Shown here piece by piece: positions 24,008 to 26,089 of a DNA stretch of 26,089 bases. This stretch comes from JAXMBX01 sp046349635 (GTDB lineage: Bacteria; Planctomycetota; Planctomycetia; Planctomycetales; Planctomycetaceae). Every line of letters starts with the position of its first letter. The first letter of the stretch is position 1. The translations under genes and the position numbers were made by a program. The notes below the pieces were generated by a model. That model worked only from the letters and a program-made list of their open reading frames with translations, did no database searches and was not told where the DNA came from. Location of the stretch: positions 1 to 26,089 of the forward strand of contig JAXMBX010000063.1 of the NCBI GenBank assembly GCA_046349635.1, given 5' to 3'.

Positions 24008-24030
24008 CCTTCTCCCACGGGGGGAGAAGG
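24008..24030. repeat. REP-like palindrome
   Basis: CCTTCTCCC (24008-24016) and GGGAGAAGG (24022-24030) form a 9-bp stem with a 5-base loop. It lies within a GC-rich stretch resembling dispersed palindromic elements found between genes in many bacteria. Only one copy is seen in this window, so the repeat status is inferred from the look of the unit. Confidence 0.45.
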
Positions 24031-24057
24031 GGCACAATTTGCCGCTGTGGAATCAAC

Positions 24058-24077
24058 GTTCTCCTGTCAGGGAGAAC
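24058..24077 (-). terminator. Hairpin just downstream of the lipoprotein gene
   Basis: A perfect 7-bp stem, GTTCTCC with GGAGAAC, and a 6-base loop begin six bases after the stop at 24084 on the minus strand. There is no U tract after it, so it is a doubtful terminator; it may only protect the 3' end of the transcript. Confidence 0.35.
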
Positions 24078-24083
24078 AGCTTG

Positions 24084-24662
24084 TTACTGCGTCGTCAGAT
24101 CCCATTTGAGATCCGTTTGCGGCTTGCCGGCCTCGACGACCAGTTTCATCATGCCCGGGCCGTTGCCGCGATACTTCGTATAGAAGGCACCCATTTTGGG
24201 GTCATAGTTGGGTGCTTTCGTGGCGATTTCGGGGAGGGTTTCCTGGACGTCCAACGCTCGGGCTAGATCCTCCCTGTCATCACGGTTTTCCGGATCAATC
24301 TGAGGCAGCCAGCGAAACACGACCAGATATTCCCCAGGGTTGAGCCCGTCTCCATAACTGAAAGTCGAGCACCTCCACTTTCCATCTTTATCGGTGAACA
24401 CCTCATGGCCGACGTGTTTGAAAGACCTGTTTTCAGCGGGGGCCTTTTGCGCCTCGTCGGGGGGGCAGATCAGAACCTGAACCATGGGAATGGGAGTGCC
24501 ATCAATAGTGACGGTGCCGCCGATCTTGACCAGGCCTGGAGGAGGCTTGGCCCCCGGCCCTCCAGAGGCTTCGTTGCGCTCGATTTTTTTCTCACCGCAA
24601 CCCGACAGCGCCAACAGGACCATGATGAAAGAGAAATAGCGGGAGATCTGGATCTGTTCCAT
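24084..24662 (-). CDS. Lipoprotein with carboxypeptidase-regulatory-like beta domain
   Basis: 192 residues from the ATG at 24662. The start gives a lipoprotein signal: ISRYFSFIMVLLALSGC with the lipobox LSGC and Cys22 as the lipidated residue. After a Gly/Pro linker comes VKIGGTVTIDGTPIPMVQVL (45-64), the first strands of a regulatory-like beta sandwich seen in many small planctomycete lipoproteins. Then HEVFTDKDGKWRCSTF and GLNPGEYLVVFRW follow. The frame stays open upstream to 24749, but those residues would spoil the signal peptide. The gene lies downstream of the DUF1559 gene on the same strand, with a hairpin terminator between them (24878-24908), so it may have its own promoter. Location: membrane-anchored outside the cytoplasm. 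Function unknown. Confidence 0.85.
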   Translation of the reverse strand: MEQIQISRYFSFIMVLLALSGCGEKKIERNEASGGPGAKPPPGLVKIGGTVTIDGTPIPMVQVLICPPDEAQKAPAENRSFKHVGHEVFTDKDGKWRCSTFSYGDGLNPGEYLVVFRWLPQIDPENRDDREDLARALDVQETLPEIATKAPNYDPKMGAFYTKYRGNGPGMMKLVVEAGKPQTDLKWDLTTQ

Positions 24663-24877
24663 TGTGGCATTGAACTCCATAACCTGATTGTATGAGCCGA
24701 TCCGCGAAGCTTCAGAGTTTTGCTGAGGCAAAGGCATTAAGGACTGCATACACGATTGATTGAGTACCCCTGCCGTTGCAGCCTGGCAAACGGAAAGGTT
24801 CCTAAACTGAATGGGACCGTCCCTCTCGGTGATCGGGAAAGCCCAGCGAATCGAGAGAAACTGCGACGAAAAATATC

Positions 24878-24908
24878 AGCCCTGCGAATCGAAACGATTC
24901 GCAGGGCT
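24878..24908 (-). terminator. Strong hairpin downstream of the DUF1559 gene
   Basis: A perfect 14-bp stem (AGCCCTGCGAATCG, 24878-24891, with its complement at 24895-24908) has a 3-base loop. On the minus strand it comes 48 bases after the DUF1559 stop and is followed by GATATTTTTCG, a U-rich stretch a little away from the stem. On the plus strand TTTG follows. Confidence 0.75.
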
Positions 24909-24955
24909 TTTGTCGACATAAAATGCGTCAACTCTGATGAGCTGACGCGGTTGCA

Positions 24956-26089
24956 TTACCAGTCACCGATCGGGCTGTCGGCACGACCACGGCTGATCAA
25001 GCAGTAGATCGTGGCGCGATTCGTGTTGTCGTTCAGGAACCGGGCGGAACCGTCGCACAGCAGAACCGTGACCCCGTTCGTGTGGAAGCTGAACATACCA
25101 CGGGAGTCGTTAGAACCACCACCAGCAGGACAGTCGTTGACAGGAATGCCGTTCGCACCAGTTTCGGTGTGAGTCGAGTCATCGCAGCCCCATGTCCGGG
25201 CGTTAGCACAGTTGACGATACACTGCTTGGCGCTACCACTGGTGGAGGCACCGGAGAAGTCGGAACCGGAGAGCCACAGGAAGTTCTGGCCGTCGGCCCA
25301 CGTTCCACCGCTGTAGTTCACGGCCCAATCCTGGGCGGACTTGAAGCCGAGGGTGGCATCCGGGGTGTTGGTGGTGTTCTTGACCACCAGGCCGAAGCCG
25401 TAGCGGCCGTTCGGATCGCTGGAGCGAACCCAGAACTGGTCGCGGGCGGCGGCTTCAACAAGCAGAAGTGTATTGGAGGGGCCGTCGACGACCCACTTCA
25501 GTCCAACTTTCTGATCGTTTGTCGAACCGTAGTTCGCACCAACTTCGTCCAGATCCAGATTTTCGACGAGCGCGGTCGCGTTGCGGTCGATGGAGATCGA
25601 AGCATTCGGGGTAATCGACGCTTGGCCACCTTCCAGGGCGCTGGAGAACTGTTCCTTGGCGATGCAACTGTAATCGTTGGTCCCGGCTGTGAACGTGTAG
25701 TTCTGGGTCAGCGGGGTGATACCGGCTGCGGCGAAACCGGCATCAGGAGTGACCTGGACCGAACTGTTTCGCATGATCTTCTTCCAAATACCGAGGTTGC
25801 CGGCCGTCAGCTTGTTGAAGGTGATGGTGACGACGTTTTCACCGGGGCTGGAGGGGCACTTGAAGGCGGGGACGTAGGTCTTGATTGCGGTCTGGTTATT
25901 CGGAGAGTACCAGGGGATGCTGCTATTGTACTTGGCGTACGTGGGAGCCTGGTCGAGGTACGGCAGGAGAGCCGGTCCCCAACCCTGGTAGTTGACCATC
26001 ATGATCCCGCCGGGATAGGTGCTGTTCACCGCATCAAATCCGGACCGTGGCCAGGCGTTGTAGACGTCGTTGTAGTTGTGGAACGCAAG
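24956..26089 (-). CDS. DUF1559 domain protein, 5' part outside the window
   Basis: At least 378 residues are encoded, reading in frame from the window's right edge (LAFHNYNDVYNAWPRSGFDA). The start, and with it the expected prepilin-type N-terminal helix, is cut off. The DUF1559 (PF07596) features are clear: the post-helix LAFHNYNDVY, a long variable beta-rich middle with paired Cys residues (CIVNCANARTWGCDD), and the C-terminal SFHTNGVTVLLCDGSARFLND, the H-x...-DG signature. These proteins occur in very many copies in planctomycete genomes and resemble type II secretion pseudopilins; their function is not known. A GTG at 26029 could pass for a start, but the open frame and the family motif continue beyond it. 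The strong hairpin at 24878-24908 follows the stop. Confidence 0.95.
   Translation of the reverse strand, partial: LAFHNYNDVYNAWPRSGFDAVNSTYPGGIMMVNYQGWGPALLPYLDQAPTYAKYNSSIPWYSPNNQTAIKTYVPAFKCPSSPGENVVTITFNKLTAGNLGIWKKIMRNSSVQVTPDAGFAAAGITPLTQNYTFTAGTNDYSCIAKEQFSSALEGGQASITPNASISIDRNATALVENLDLDEVGANYGSTNDQKVGLKWVVDGPSNTLLLVEAAARDQFWVRSSDPNGRYGFGLVVKNTTNTPDATLGFKSAQDWAVNYSGGTWADGQNFLWLSGSDFSGASTSGSAKQCIVNCANARTWGCDDSTHTETGANGIPVNDCPAGGGSNDSRGMFSFHTNGVTVLLCDGSARFLNDNTNRATIYCLISRGRADSPIGDW

Overview
The window looks like a chromosomal segment of a planctomycete. Three things in the sequence point there: a DUF1559 protein with the H-x-G...DG-type C-terminus at the right edge, a large exported protein with a LEPR-XLL-type N-terminal motif (LESRTLLSA), and a lipoprotein with a 'VKIGGTVTIDGTPIP' regulatory-like domain of the kind common next to DUF1559 genes in that phylum. 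The genus cannot be fixed from sequence alone. No rRNA, tRNA, IS element, integrase or CRISPR array was seen.

Left part (1-6560). A small TPR protein, a protein with a 64-residue almost pure Asp/Glu tail, a SlyD-type FKBP prolyl isomerase, an NADPH-dependent FMN reductase, a membrane-anchored PQQ/BamB-like beta-propeller protein, an RRM/glycine-rich RNA-binding protein and a YpfJ-type neutral zinc metallopeptidase. The FKBP and propeller genes are interrupted by many single-base indels. The coding sense on both sides of each indel is well kept, so they are either very recent pseudogenes or a stretch of poor base calling.

Centre (6786-16592). Five genes on the minus strand, in transcription order: circularly permuted type 2 ATP-grasp; alpha-E (DUF403); giant transglutaminase-DUF2126; ATP-grasp fused to alpha-E; small transglutaminase. 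This is the most interesting region. Comparative genomics has predicted that such sets make a peptide, or tag proteins, through ATP-grasp amidoligase chemistry coupled to a transglutaminase-fold enzyme, but as far as I know no product is established. Here a split and a fused ATP-grasp/alpha-E module lie together, each followed by a transglutaminase. The fused ATP-grasp lacks several of the likely catalytic residues that the split copy keeps. A long nested inverted repeat lies in the largest gap of the cluster.

Right part (17025-26089). A large exported Ig-like plus heparinase II/III-like protein and a TMEM175-type channel on the plus strand. On the minus strand: a ferredoxin/metallo-beta-lactamase-fold protein, a double DUF1508 (YegP-like) protein, a secreted C45 Ntn-hydrolase, a lipoprotein, and a DUF1559 protein cut by the window edge. 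Intrinsic terminators are clear at 808-837, 4931-4962 and 24878-24908.
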